From positions 1,860,001-1,924,000 of the forward strand of contig CAVTTK010000002.1 of the NCBI GenBank assembly GCA_963737625.1: a DNA stretch of 64,000 nucleotides, written 5' to 3'. Every line of letters starts with the position of its first letter. The stretch's first letter is position 1. Of this stretch, positions 11,072 through 19,704 are shown in pieces. The position numbers were made by a program, and so were the translations under genes. The DNA is from Bog-756 sp963737625. Its GTDB lineage: Bacteria; Actinomycetota; Acidimicrobiia; Acidimicrobiales; RAAP-2. Under the pieces are notes generated by a model. That model made no database searches, had not been told where the DNA came from, and saw only the letters and a list, made by a program, of their open reading frames with translations.

Positions 11072-11323
11072 CGGCCCCCACGGCGGTTTCGGCTTGGGCC
11101 TCCGGCAACCACTGGGCCTCCGACCGGTCCTCGGGGTCGAATATCGGCGGGCCTCAGCCCCCGACGTCGTGCGCGGTGTCGACGAGTTGCGTCGTTGGTG
11201 CCTTCATCGCCACTCCAAGGACAGCGGGAATGCTCATGCAACCTCGGGACCGTCGTCTGATCGTGGATCCACCGCCCGGACTCCCTTACATGAGGGCGCC
11301 CCACATCACCGGCTGAAGGTCGC

Positions 11324-11739
11324 CTACCCGCCAGCATTCGACGGGGGGACCAGCAGCGGCCGGAGCCAGGCAGACGTGCGTTCCTCGTCCCACTCGCTGC
11401 TGGATACGGCGAGTACCGCTTGTTCCGCCTCGTCGACCCCTGGGTAAGTGCGCCACGTCCATCCGTTCATCTCTATGAATAGTCGGAGAGTTACCCACGC
11501 CGCCCGTTTGTTGCCATCTAGTAATGGGTGGTTCTTGGCCCCAACCGCACCAGGAGCACAGCGGCCTTGTCGATGAAATCCGGATAGAAGTCTTCGTTGC
11601 TCCAACTGCCGGCCGGCGCGTTAAGTGCGGAGTCGGCCAGGTCGGTCCTCATGCTGGCCAACGCGACAGCGGGCTCAGTCCCTGTGACCGCGCTGGCGAC
11701 GGCAAGGTAGTCGGAGAGGTCTGGATACTCGACCGTCAC
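11324..11739 (-). pseudogene. Doc/Fic-type toxin gene interrupted by a -1 frameshift
   Basis: Two frames together make one Doc-like protein. The first (11739 to about 11535) reads MTVEYPDLSDYLAVASAV to FIDKAAVLLVRLG. The second (about 11535 to 11324) continues AKNHPLLDGNKRAAWVTLRL to PSNAGG. The Fic motif HPLLDGNKR is complete but in the second frame. One missing G in the GGGG run near 11535 explains the shift. Doc toxins modify EF-Tu (phosphorylation by a Fic fold). The start overlaps the antitoxin stop by 4 bases. It is either a genuine knockout, a sequencing error, or less likely a programmed shift. Confidence 0.85.
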
Positions 11740-11945
11740 CTGGCCAGGCGCTCGAGCAGTTCCCGGTCCTCCTCGATGATCCTGGTCAGTCTGGCCTTGA
11801 ATTCCGGGCTCCTCCGCCGTCGCTCGACCTCCTTGAGCAGGGACTTCTTGACGGTTTCGTTCAGACTCGTCCCGTCGACACGGGCCAACGCCTCAGCGTC
11901 CGCTGCCAGCTCGTCGGGTAGGCGCACCGTGATGTTCTTAGTCAT
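11736..11945 (-). CDS. Ribbon-helix-helix antitoxin paired with the Doc-like toxin
   Basis: This 69-residue protein starts MTKNITVRLPDELAADAEAL, a classical ribbon-helix-helix DNA-binding beta strand and helix, followed by SLNETVKKSLLKEV and a charged C-terminal helix (IIEEDRELLERLAR) that would neutralise the toxin. It precedes the toxin with a 4-base overlap, the standard antitoxin-first order. It probably autoregulates the pair. Confidence 0.85.
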   Translation of the reverse strand: MTKNITVRLPDELAADAEALARVDGTSLNETVKKSLLKEVERRRRSPEFKARLTRIIEEDRELLERLAR

Positions 11946-11983
11946 GGTGTCATGCTATCACACCACTGTCACCAGCCAATGAG

Positions 11984-12290
11984 ATTGGGCTCGAAGTGAT
12001 CCGCCCCAACCAACAGTCCCGTCGCCAACCGTGGCAAGTCCGATGCCCTCGATGCGGGGGAGGCCGCCCGAGCAGTCATCTGTGGCTGAGCGACAAGTGC
12101 GGGCAAGAACAAGGCCGGTCCTGTAGAAGCCATTCGGTCATGGTCGTGGCCAACCTCTCCGCCCGACAGGCCAGAGTGAAAGCCATCGTGCAGATGCCCC
12201 ACCTCGTCATTACCGCCCCTGACCAGTTTCATTCCCAGCTGAAGGCCCGAGTCGGGCTGACGACGTCCCTCGGGCGGCATGACGCCCTTC
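11984..12290 (+). pseudogene. Decayed IS110-family transposase fragment
   Basis: Piecing two frames together gives a recognisable N-terminal (DEDD) part of an IS110-type transposase: GLEVIRPNQQSRRQP in one frame, then GKSDALDAGEAARAVICG, a TGA stop, and ATSAGKNKAGPVEAIRS in a second frame, then MVVANLSARQARVKAIVQ and LVITAPDQFHSQLKA back in the first. This matches the family pattern (RGKSDPxDAxxAAR, VEAIRxLRVARRxAVKAR, LxxTAP). There are at least two frameshifts and one stop, and both the start and the C-terminal half are missing, so it is inactive. Confidence 0.75.
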
Positions 12291-12365
12291 TCGTTGAGCG
12301 ATTCAGCCGCACCGAAGAAGGCGGCGGCAGGCGCAATGCGACTGAGCGTCCATGATGGTGCACCT

Positions 12366-13181
12366 TCACCGATAGCCGGTCGGGGGCCGCCCGGAGCCCG
12401 ACGGTCCGGCGAAGGCCTGGGCTACGGACAGCCAGTCGGTGGCCAGCTGGCCAGTGACCACGAGGGCGGTGTCGGCCACGTTGCGGCGCTGGGTCACCAC
12501 GAGGCAGAAGTCGAGAGCGGGGCCGCTCAGCGTGGCGAGGGGCCCCTTGTCGTCATCCGTTCCGGTGATGAACTCCCACAGCTCCCCGGAGGGCGAGGTC
12601 AGGGTTACATCAATGCGTCCGGGCGGTACGTCGCGGCCCCGAATCACGTAGGAGAAGGGCCGGGTACGCACCCCCAGATGGGCTACGTGCCGGAGACGGT
12701 CGGTCGGCTCCCGTCCGATCCCCAGGGCGTCGGCCACATCGGTGCCGTGGGCCCAGGTCTCCATCAGCCGGGCCGAGAGGAACGACAGCACCCCCATCGG
12801 CGGCCCATACCAGGGGAGGCGGGCGGAGGGATCGGCACCGGCGAACGCCGCCATCATGGCGACGTGGGCCTCCCTCCACCAGGCCCGGAGACCGTCACCG
12901 TCCATGGACCTGCCCCGGACCAGATGGACCTCCATGGGATCACCCGTAGCGGCCATGGCCTCCTCGGCCGACCGCGCGAAGGCCTCGGGCTCGACCATGG
13001 CCTGCCGGCCGGCATCGTCGAAGTAGGCCAGGTGGCCTATCTGGTCCCGAACCGCCCAGCCCACGGCCGGGGTGGGTCGGTCCCATTCGGGGGCACTGGC
13101 GGGCAACGAGTCGACCAGACGGCGGCAGTCGGCGTACTCGTCATCGAGATCGCGGAGCAGTTCGGGCAGGGTGGCCACCAC
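12366..13181 (-). CDS. TIGR03084-type metal-binding protein (mycothiol-enzyme-like fold)
   Basis: This 271-residue protein has an N-terminal DinB-like/maleylpyruvate-isomerase-like helical domain. The probable metal ligands are His in QIGHLAYFD (about residue 50) and Glu and His in LMETWAHGTDVAD (about residues 145-150). A C-terminal domain follows with SPSGELWEFITG and VVTGQLATDWLSVAQAFAG. Related proteins are common in actinobacteria and some are mycothiol-dependent, but the substrate here is unknown. The start is GTG at 13181. Confidence 0.8.
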   Translation of the reverse strand: MVATLPELLRDLDDEYADCRRLVDSLPASAPEWDRPTPAVGWAVRDQIGHLAYFDDAGRQAMVEPEAFARSAEEAMAATGDPMEVHLVRGRSMDGDGLRAWWREAHVAMMAAFAGADPSARLPWYGPPMGVLSFLSARLMETWAHGTDVADALGIGREPTDRLRHVAHLGVRTRPFSYVIRGRDVPPGRIDVTLTSPSGELWEFITGTDDDKGPLATLSGPALDFCLVVTQRRNVADTALVVTGQLATDWLSVAQAFAGPSGSGRPPTGYR

Positions 13182-13212
13182 CGGAGACTAGGGGGCCGGT
13201 GGGTCAAGGCCC

Positions 13213-13509
13213 TCACGCTGTGGTTTCGAGCCACGTCCGGCGGCCGTCCACCACCTCGATCTCGGGATGGGACCACACGAAGCGCTCGACGGAGTCGAGA
13301 ACCTCCTCCACGTGGCCCGCGGTGCCGGCCACGGCGGCAAAGCCCAGCTCCGAGCGCTGCCACTGCTCTTGGTGACCCACTTCGGCGGCGGCCACGCCAT
13401 ACCGGGACGTGGCCGTCTCCACCACGTGCTTGACCACGGTCCTCTTGGACTTGAGGGACCCACTGGCGGGAATGCGGAGGTCGATCGAGAGGGCACACAC
13501 GAACAGCAT
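13213..13509 (-). CDS. DUF503 (YlxP-like) protein
   Basis: This 98-residue protein has the typical DUF503 pattern: MLFVCALSIDLRIPASGSLK, then SKRTVVKHVVETATSRYGVAAAEVG and QRSELGFAAVAG. In many Gram-positives the gene lies beside rbfA/infB and the product is linked to ribosome biology, but here it stands alone. It is of normal length with an ATG start, and it lies 31 bases before the TIGR03084 gene on the same strand. Confidence 0.85.
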   Translation of the reverse strand: MLFVCALSIDLRIPASGSLKSKRTVVKHVVETATSRYGVAAAEVGHQEQWQRSELGFAAVAGTAGHVEEVLDSVERFVWSHPEIEVVDGRRTWLETTA

Positions 13510-13575
13510 CGACCCAGCATGCTCGGCGTGACCGCTCCGTGCCAGGGGTGACGGGCCGGGGTAGAGGAAGGACGC

Positions 13576-13614
13576 GCCACGCCCCGACGCCGGGGGTGGA
13601 CGTCGGGGCGTGGC
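13576..13614 (-). terminator. Strong hairpin downstream of the duplicated-domain protein gene
   Basis: A 14-bp perfect stem (13576-13589 with 13601-13614) encloses an 11-base loop. It lies 46 bases after the stop of the minus-strand gene ending at 13660. The following minus-strand bases are pyrimidine-rich (CGTCCTTCCTC) but not a true T-run. Confidence 0.6.
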
Positions 13615-13659
13615 CGTGGTGACGGTGGGAATGACCGGGTGGTCGTGGGTTGGAGAGGG

Positions 13660-14517
13660 CTACCCCGAGGTGGAGTCGGACGTGGAGCCGCCCCAGCCAC
13701 CAGACGGGGGTGTGCCGCGCTGGCCACTCTGACCGCCGGGTCCGTCCGGTCCCCCGCCGCCGGGTCCACCCTTGCCCCCGCCGGGCGGGTCACCGATGGC
13801 CACACTGGTGGCTGTCACCACGTTGGCGGTGTCGGTGCCGAACACGGCGACGTGCTCGCCCACGGTCACGTTGGCGATGGTGGGTGAGGTGACCGACGGG
13901 TCCCGGTAGGTGGTGGACGAACTCACGTTGACGGTGACGGTGGTCTTGTCCTCCGTGGTCAGGGTGAAGGTGCCGTCGCCCACCGAGGCCACCGTGCCCA
14001 TGGCGACAGGCGGAGTGCCGCCCCGCCCTCCCGGACCACCCGGTCCGCCCTTGCCCCCGCTGGGCGGGTCACCGATGGCCACACTGGTGGCTGTCACCAC
14101 GTTGGCGGTGTCGGTGCCGAACACGGCGACGTGCTCGCCCACGGTCACGTTGGCGATGGTGGGTGAGGTGACCGACGGGTCCCGGTAGGTGGTGGACGAA
14201 CTCACGTTGACGGTGACGGTGGACTTGTCCTCCGTGGTCAGGGTGAAGGTGCCGTCGCCCACCGAGGCCACCGTGCCCATGGCGACAGGCGGAGTGCCGC
14301 CCATGGGAGGACGTGCACCGGAGGGGTACGACCCCGACGACGAGGTCGGAGTCGATGGCGATGTGGCCGCGGCGACTCCCCCTCCGGCGAGGGCCAGGCC
14401 GAGGGCGATGGCCGCGGCGCTGGTAACCACCACTCCGCGGCGCCGTCTCTGACTGAACGTGGCCAGCGGGTCCGTCTCGGGCGGGTGCATCAGCCCTGCT
14501 TCTTCGAGGTCACTCAT
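13660..14517 (-). CDS. Secreted or anchored protein with two near-identical DUF5666-like domains
   Basis: This 285-residue protein has a cytoplasmic start and a basic-hydrophobic export or anchor segment (RRRRGVVVTSAAAIALGLAL). Two domains of about 80 residues follow, each PVAMGTVASVGDGTFTLTTE... to VVTATSVAIGDPP, which resembles DUF5666, joined by Gly/Pro-rich linkers and ending in a Gly/Ser-rich tail. The domains differ by about two residues because the DNA is duplicated (see the repeat). A good AAGGAG lies 6 bases before the ATG at 14517. Function is unknown, but export is likely. Confidence 0.8.
   Translation of the reverse strand: MSDLEEAGLMHPPETDPLATFSQRRRRGVVVTSAAAIALGLALAGGGVAAATSPSTPTSSSGSYPSGARPPMGGTPPVAMGTVASVGDGTFTLTTEDKSTVTVNVSSSTTYRDPSVTSPTIANVTVGEHVAVFGTDTANVVTATSVAIGDPPSGGKGGPGGPGGRGGTPPVAMGTVASVGDGTFTLTTEDKTTVTVNVSSSTTYRDPSVTSPTIANVTVGEHVAVFGTDTANVVTATSVAIGDPPGGGKGGPGGGGPDGPGGQSGQRGTPPSGGWGGSTSDSTSG
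13771..14302. repeat. In-frame tandem duplication, period 279 bp
   Basis: Positions 13771-14023 and 14050-14302 are almost identical over 253 bases. I see only two differences, ccg/ctg near the left end and gtggtc/gtggac in the middle. The period of 279 bases equals 93 codons, so the duplication preserves the reading frame of the secreted protein. Confidence 0.95.
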
Positions 14518-14680
14518 GTCTGCTCCTTTGTTGAGGGTTGGTTCCGATCCTCAGCATGGGGAGCAGGCATGTGGGCGACCTGTGGGCCGGTACAACGGCT
14601 CCTGGCAGTCCGGCGACGAATCCGTGACGACTGCGGAACCGTCGGGTGACGGCGCAGGGCCGGGCCCGGGCCCAGACAGC

Positions 14681-15370
14681 TCAGCCCTGGAGACGGACCA
14701 GGGTCTCCATGGCGGCGCGCTCGCCGGCCGTCATGTTGGGGTCCGCCATCTTCCACTCGGCCACCTCGGGGAGTTGGGCCCGGACGGCGTCCAGGTCCAC
14801 GTGGGAGAGGAAGCTGGCGATGAGGGCGGACCGGAACCGGCCGAGGACCGCGCCCCAGGCCCGGCCGGCCGGGATCCCGGCTGCGGCCAGCAGCAACCAG
14901 GTCACGGCCACGTCGGTGGACCCGTCCCCCCGGGCCGCCCGCGTCCAGTCGATGACCACGGGACCCCGGTCGGTGAGGATGACGTTGAGGGGATGCAGGT
15001 CCAGATGAACCAGGGCCTCCCCGTGCCCCGATGGGGCGTTCGGGGCCCACCCTGGGGCGGGGATCGCATGGAGACGGTGGTGGAGATCGGCCAGCACGGC
15101 GGCCTGGGACCGCACGGACCACGGCCGGCGGCTGAGTGCGGTGAGCATCACCGGGCCATCGAGACGCTCCATGACCAGGTCGGTCCCGTCCCCGCTCAGT
15201 TCGGACACCGCGGGGACGGGATAACCCTGCGATCGGGCGTACTCCATGGTCTGGGCCTCGGCCTCGAGGGACCGGTGGTGGCGGGACCGACGCAGGACCA
15301 GGCCATCCCCGTACTCGAAGATGTCCGAGTCGCGTCCTGACGCCAGGAGGGGTCCGGGGGCTCGCACCAC
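14681..15370 (-). CDS. Aminoglycoside phosphotransferase-family kinase
   Basis: This 229-residue protein has the APH/choline-kinase-like catalytic loop VHLDLHPLNVIL and metal-binding Asp in VVIDWTRA. The N-lobe is short (SGRDSDIFEYGDGLVLRRSR then EYARSQGYPVPAV). It is shorter than resistance APHs, and such proteins in actinobacteria have diverse small-molecule substrates, so a resistance role should not be assumed. The start is GTG at 15370. Confidence 0.82.
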   Translation of the reverse strand: MVRAPGPLLASGRDSDIFEYGDGLVLRRSRHHRSLEAEAQTMEYARSQGYPVPAVSELSGDGTDLVMERLDGPVMLTALSRRPWSVRSQAAVLADLHHRLHAIPAPGWAPNAPSGHGEALVHLDLHPLNVILTDRGPVVIDWTRAARGDGSTDVAVTWLLLAAAGIPAGRAWGAVLGRFRSALIASFLSHVDLDAVRAQLPEVAEWKMADPNMTAGERAAMETLVRLQG

Positions 15371-15424
15371 GTCAACCTACCGATCCGGCCTCGACGGTGG
15401 GGCGCCGGTCACGACCGGGCCTGC

Positions 15425-15949
15425 TCAGTGGCCGGTCGCCTCGATCATCGAACGGACGTCCGCCCAACCGAAGCCCACGGTCTCACCCACGATCAGCCCC
15501 GCGTCGGCGTCGACCAGCACGAAGAACGGGTACCCCGTGACCCGGTAGTCGGCCCAGGCCGCATCGCTCATCACCACGGGGACGGCGATGTCGGCACCGG
15601 CGGCCCGGGACACCTCGGAGCGGTCCACCGTGTCGGGACCCTTGGTCACGGCCACGGCGGACACCGTGTCGGGATACCCGGCCGGTGCCCCACGCCTGAG
15701 GCCCCGCCAGAAGCCGTCGCAACCATCGCAGTGGACGTGGAGGAAGCACAGGAGGACCGGACCGCTGAACGCCCCGATCCGGACCTCGACAGGACGCGCC
15801 TCGAGGTCCTCACCGATGATGTCGGCGGCCGGCCTGCGCTGGGCTTCGACCAACGGTCCCGTAGCAATGGGCCGAAGCCCGGCCACGAACGCCGGGTCAT
15901 CGAAGGGGGATGCGGGGGAACCGGCCTTCGGCGGCCCGGAGGGACCCAC
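15425..15949 (-). CDS. Thioredoxin-like fold protein
   Basis: This protein has about 174 residues from a GTG at 15949 that overlaps the stop of the zinc-ribbon gene by one base. The frame extends further upstream, but that part covers the neighbour. It contains GPVLLCFLHVHCDGCDGFW, a CxxC motif (CDGC) at the position of a thioredoxin active site, a central AVAVTKGPDTVDR and the late GYPFFVLVDADAGLIVGE typical of TlpA/thioredoxin-like proteins. No signal peptide is visible, so it is probably cytoplasmic, perhaps acting with the zinc-ribbon partner. Confidence 0.75.
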   Translation of the reverse strand: MGPSGPPKAGSPASPFDDPAFVAGLRPIATGPLVEAQRRPAADIIGEDLEARPVEVRIGAFSGPVLLCFLHVHCDGCDGFWRGLRRGAPAGYPDTVSAVAVTKGPDTVDRSEVSRAAGADIAVPVVMSDAAWADYRVTGYPFFVLVDADAGLIVGETVGFGWADVRSMIEATGH

Positions 15950-16239
15950 TAGGCCGACTCCGGTGCCCCGTCCTCGATGACCTCGATGGCCTTCCCGTTG
16001 CCACACCACCGGCACGACACCTCGTCCACGGACTCGTTCAGGACCTCCACCTCCTCCACCGTGAGCTCACCGCCCACCGAGTAATGATGGAAGGCCCTGG
16101 TGCGCCGGCTGGTCACCACGTCGAAGCGGGTGAGATTGCCGCAGGCCGCACACCGGTAACGGGTCAATCCGGGAGAGGCGTGGCCGTCCGTCGGGGTCTC
16201 GCTGGTCTCGGCAGGGGCGGTGGCGGAGTCTGGCGTCAT
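15949..16239 (-). CDS. Small zinc-ribbon protein
   Basis: This 96-residue protein has two CxxC pairs, YRCAACGNLTRF and VSCRWCGNGKAIEV, separated by about 45 residues that contain a His pair (AFHHYS). Together they likely bind one zinc. The N-terminal 25 residues are Thr/Pro/Ala-rich and probably disordered. It is coupled to the thioredoxin-like gene by a one-base overlap and is divergent from the hydrolase gene. Its function is unknown. Confidence 0.75.
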   Translation of the reverse strand: MTPDSATAPAETSETPTDGHASPGLTRYRCAACGNLTRFDVVTSRRTRAFHHYSVGGELTVEEVEVLNESVDEVSCRWCGNGKAIEVIEDGAPESA

Positions 16240-16345
16240 CGCCCCTACGGTACTCGGCCGGGACGACGGCTACGGCCGCCCGGACGGCTCCCCAGAGCCC
16301 CCCATGGTGCTGGTGCAGGGCCGGGCGACGTGCCAGCCTGGACCG

Positions 16346-17059
16346 GTGACGTACGTCCTGGTCCACGGAGGTGGCTTCGCCGGATCCTGCTGGGACCGGC
16401 TCCGGCCGCGGCTGGACGGTCCCAGCGTGGCCGTCGACCTTCCCGGTCGAGGGAGCCGTCCCGGCGTGCTGGCCGCGCTGACCATCGGTGACTTCGTGGC
16501 GTCGGTCGTGGACGACATCGTCGGCGACGACCTGACCGACGTCACGTTGGTGGGCCACTCCTTGGCCGGGCTCACCCTCCCCGGCGTGGCCGAGGCCGTC
16601 CCCGACCGAATCCGCCGACTGGCCTTCGTCTCGTGTGCCGTGCCGCCGGACGGCACCCCGCTGGTGGACGTGCTGGGCGGGTTCAGCCCCTCGGTCGCCG
16701 CCGTGGCCGCCACGATGGTTGACGCCGTTGTCGAGGATGACGGAGCGCTCCACCCCGATCTGGCCCGGGCCATGTTCTGCAACGACATGGACGAGGAACA
16801 GACGGCGTGGACCCTCGACCGCATGGGACCTGAGTCACTGCAGGTCCTCACCGAGCCGGTCGACCTCACCGGGCTGGCCCGCCCCATCCCCCGGACCTAC
16901 GTCCGCCTGATTCGGGACGCCAGCATCGACCTCGGGGCCCAGGACCGCATGATCGCCAACCTCGCTCCGGTCGACGTCGTTGACCTGGACTCGGGTCACA
17001 TGGCCATGGTCAGCCACCCCGACGAACTGGCCCGCGTGCTCGGCGGTCTCGACGAATGA
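16346..17059 (+). CDS. Alpha/beta hydrolase
   Basis: From the GTG at 16346 the protein is about 237 residues and opens directly with TYVLVHGGGFAGSCWDRL, the usual start of this esterase-like group. An upstream ATG at 16304 is an alternative. The nucleophile elbow is VGHSLAG (Ser), and the catalytic His is in DLDSGHMAMVSHP near the C-terminus. The oxyanion strand HGGG is present. Substrate is unknown; related proteins include RsbQ-like and salicylate-esterase-like hydrolases. Confidence 0.82.
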   Translation: MTYVLVHGGGFAGSCWDRLRPRLDGPSVAVDLPGRGSRPGVLAALTIGDFVASVVDDIVGDDLTDVTLVGHSLAGLTLPGVAEAVPDRIRRLAFVSCAVPPDGTPLVDVLGGFSPSVAAVAATMVDAVVEDDGALHPDLARAMFCNDMDEEQTAWTLDRMGPESLQVLTEPVDLTGLARPIPRTYVRLIRDASIDLGAQDRMIANLAPVDVVDLDSGHMAMVSHPDELARVLGGLDE

Positions 17060-17356
17060 TCGGTCGTACGCCAAGGCGGTCCTCGGAGCGGGCAGCCAGG
17101 GCGGCCGGGCCGTCCGGCCCCCTCGCCTCACCAGACCCGGAGATCGTGAGGGTCTCCGCAGCTCGGATGGGGTAGGGCACCTCCCTCACCTGGTAGCCCT
17201 GGGGCCACGGAGCGGAGGCGAGGGAGGCGGGGCTGCGTTTGGACCCGATCACCTGGGCTGGGGCGCCACGCCGGTGGACGCCCTTCTCAAGTATCCGTCC
17301 CACCTGGTCGAAGATTCAACGATGGACATGTCAGGCCCCTTGCGGCCACGGAGATC

Positions 17357-18163
17357 ATGATGGCGGCAGCGACGGCACCGTCCGACGCCACCTCTGGCGA
17401 CCGTGGGCTCGCCGGGACTCCACCGTCCCGCCCCGCCGTCCGTGCACCCGAGCCGTCGGATTCGGGCCCCACGCCGGATCCCGACGGAGCTGACCAAGGC
17501 CCGATTGCTCGGTCCAGCGACAGAGCCGATATCGAGCTGAACCTCGAGATCGAGGACGGCGAGACCACCCTGTTCGAGGCGGCCGTGGTGGCGTTCCATT
17601 CCGGAGAGTTTCAACGCGCCGAGTCGCTCTTCCTCGAGGAGGCACAGCGCACCATCGACTCGGCTCCTCAGCGGGCAGCCATCTCCTACCGCCAGGCGGC
17701 GCTGGCCGCCAGGCGGATCGGCAACATGGACGCATCGGACCATTGGATGCGCCTCGCTGGTCGGGAGTATCTCCGTGTGACCGAAGACGATCGGACGCCA
17801 CTCCCCTTCATCCGTGAGGCGGCCATGATGGCCGCCAAGTGCTTCCTCAGCGTCGAAAACCTCAACGTGGCCTCGAAGGGCCTGCGCCGCGCCCAGGCCA
17901 TCGAGTCCGTGCTGCGGGCGGATGACGACTTGATGGCCGAGACGGGCGGAGCTCAGCCGGAGGCCGAACGGCCCGATGTCGATCTCCGCATCGAACGACG
18001 CGCCACGGTGCGACCTTCCCCGGCCCCCGACACCGGGGCCTCTCCCTCACCATCGCCAGCTCCGCTGGCCGAGCCGGAGGATGAGCCGACACCGGGGGTA
18101 CCTGACGTGGCCACCAGCCGCAGCTGGTTCCGGCGCCTCCGACCGGCTCACCATGTGGCCTGA
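17357..18163 (+). CDS. TPR-like protein, first gene of a Pel-like polysaccharide operon
   Basis: This 268-residue soluble protein starts at ATG 17357 with GGAG 5 bases upstream. Residues 1-60 are Pro/Ser/Asp-rich. About residues 60-190 form helical hairpins: FEAAVVAFHSGEFQRAESLF, AAISYRQAALAARRIGN and IREAAMMAAKCFLSVENLN, which resemble TPR repeats. The tail is Pro-rich. It lies 8 bases before the PelF-like gene. In Pel systems PelE carries TPRs, but PelE is membrane-bound and this is not, so only a scaffolding analogy is justified. Confidence 0.7.
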   Translation: MMAAATAPSDATSGDRGLAGTPPSRPAVRAPEPSDSGPTPDPDGADQGPIARSSDRADIELNLEIEDGETTLFEAAVVAFHSGEFQRAESLFLEEAQRTIDSAPQRAAISYRQAALAARRIGNMDASDHWMRLAGREYLRVTEDDRTPLPFIREAAMMAAKCFLSVENLNVASKGLRRAQAIESVLRADDDLMAETGGAQPEAERPDVDLRIERRATVRPSPAPDTGASPSPSPAPLAEPEDEPTPGVPDVATSRSWFRRLRPAHHVA

Positions 18164-18171
18164 CGACGACC

Positions 18172-19704
18172 ATGGACATCCATTCCCGCGCCCCAGGACC
18201 GGTCGGACGCGCCATCGGGGACACCCCGAGAGGAGCGGGCCCCGATATTGACGTCCTCCTCACCACGGAGGGGACCTACCCCTACGTGACCGGCGGCGTG
18301 AGCACGTGGGCCCACCAGTTGGTCACGGGCCTGGCCGAGAAGCAGTTCGTCGTGTACTCCGTCGTGGCCAACACGTCCATGGCCATCCGGTACCAACCGC
18401 CCCCCAACCTGGCCCACATGATCCAGGTCCCACTGTGGGGAACGGAGGACAACGCCGAGTTCAACCCCCGCCCCGGTTGGATCGCCCGGCAGCTGCGCCG
18501 ACCGGGGAAGCACTTCGAACAGGACTTCCTCCCCGCCTACGCCCAACTGGTGATCTCGGTGGCCCTCGGCGAAGGTGGACCCGACGATCTGGTGGCCGCG
18601 CTATGCGCCCTGTCCATCTACGCCGACCGTTACAGCCTGAAGCGGGCCATGCGGGACGGTCGCACGTGGCGACTGTTCCGCGACACTCTGGCCGCCCACC
18701 CGCTCTACCAGCGACTGAGTACCTACGAGGCGATCGACCTCGCCCGGTCCGTCTACCGCTACCTGGCGCCGTTGGACTATCCCGCCGAGCTCCCCCAGGT
18801 GGTCCACGCCTCGGCCGCCGCATTCTGCGCCATCCCCGCCGTCGTGTTGCGGGAGCGGTGGGGTGTCCCCTTCCTCCTGACCGAGCACGGCGTGTACTAC
18901 CGCGAGCGACTGTTGGCCCTGGGGCGCAACCGGACCAACAGCCCCTACCGGGTCTTCCTGTCCAACTTCTACGCCGCGGTGGTAGCCATGGCCTACTCCC
19001 GCGCCGACCTGGTGTCGCCGGTGGCGCGGTTCAATGCCACCTGGGAGACGAAACTGGGGGTGGACGCGGGCAAGATCCACCCCATGCCCAACGGAGTGGA
19101 CCCGGAGCGCTTCCCGCTCACCCGGCCGGCCGGCAGCGGAGACGGCCCCCTGACCCTGGTGTCGGTGGCCCGACTCGAACGGCTCAAGGACATCCACACG
19201 CTGTTGCGGGCCTTCGCCATCGTCCGAGACCGCATTCCCGGTGTCACCTTGCAGATCCACGGGCCGGAGAGCGACGTGTCCTACGCGCGGGGGTGCTACG
19301 CCCTGGCCGAGCAGCTGGGCCTCGGCTCGTCCTGTGTGTTCCGGGGTCCGACCGCTGACGTCGGCCAGGCCCTCAATGAGGGGGACATCGCCGTCCTCTC
19401 CAGCATCTCCGAGGGCTTCCCCTTCGCCGCCGTCGAGGCCTTGATGGCCGGTCGACCCATGGTGGCCACCGAGGTCGGCGGTGTGCCCGAGGTCATCATG
19501 CCGCCCTACGGCCGCTTGGTTCCCCCGGGGCGTCCGCTGGAACTGGCCGACGGCATCTGTGCCATGGCCGCCGACCGTTCCAGCCTGGCCCGACTGGGAG
19601 AACTGGGTCGCCAGGCCATGCTGGAGGCCTACACGCTTGACGTGTTCCTCGACGGCTACCGGTGGCTCTATGACGAGGTGCGTATCCGTGCTGCCGTCCA
19701 CTGA
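18172..19704 (+). CDS. pelF: PelF-like GT4 glycosyltransferase
   Basis: This 510-residue GT-B glycosyltransferase starts its first domain with DVLLTTEGTYPYVTGGVSTW, the hallmark of PelF. It contains LTEHGVYYRERLLALGR and NGVDPERFPL, and its nucleotide-sugar end contains EGFPFAAVEALMAGRPMVAT with the GT4 EX7E motif, then VGGVPEVI. The length matches PelF (about 507 residues), the cytoplasmic glycosyltransferase proposed to polymerise the Pel polysaccharide from UDP-sugars. It overlaps the transporter gene by 17 bases. Confidence 0.85.
   Translation: MDIHSRAPGPVGRAIGDTPRGAGPDIDVLLTTEGTYPYVTGGVSTWAHQLVTGLAEKQFVVYSVVANTSMAIRYQPPPNLAHMIQVPLWGTEDNAEFNPRPGWIARQLRRPGKHFEQDFLPAYAQLVISVALGEGGPDDLVAALCALSIYADRYSLKRAMRDGRTWRLFRDTLAAHPLYQRLSTYEAIDLARSVYRYLAPLDYPAELPQVVHASAAAFCAIPAVVLRERWGVPFLLTEHGVYYRERLLALGRNRTNSPYRVFLSNFYAAVVAMAYSRADLVSPVARFNATWETKLGVDAGKIHPMPNGVDPERFPLTRPAGSGDGPLTLVSVARLERLKDIHTLLRAFAIVRDRIPGVTLQIHGPESDVSYARGCYALAEQLGLGSSCVFRGPTADVGQALNEGDIAVLSSISEGFPFAAVEALMAGRPMVATEVGGVPEVIMPPYGRLVPPGRPLELADGICAMAADRSSLARLGELGRQAMLEAYTLDVFLDGYRWLYDEVRIRAAVH

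Noticed and set aside
11969..12280. 103-codon minus-strand frame
   Set aside because: It is antisense to the IS110 remnant and shows no domain.
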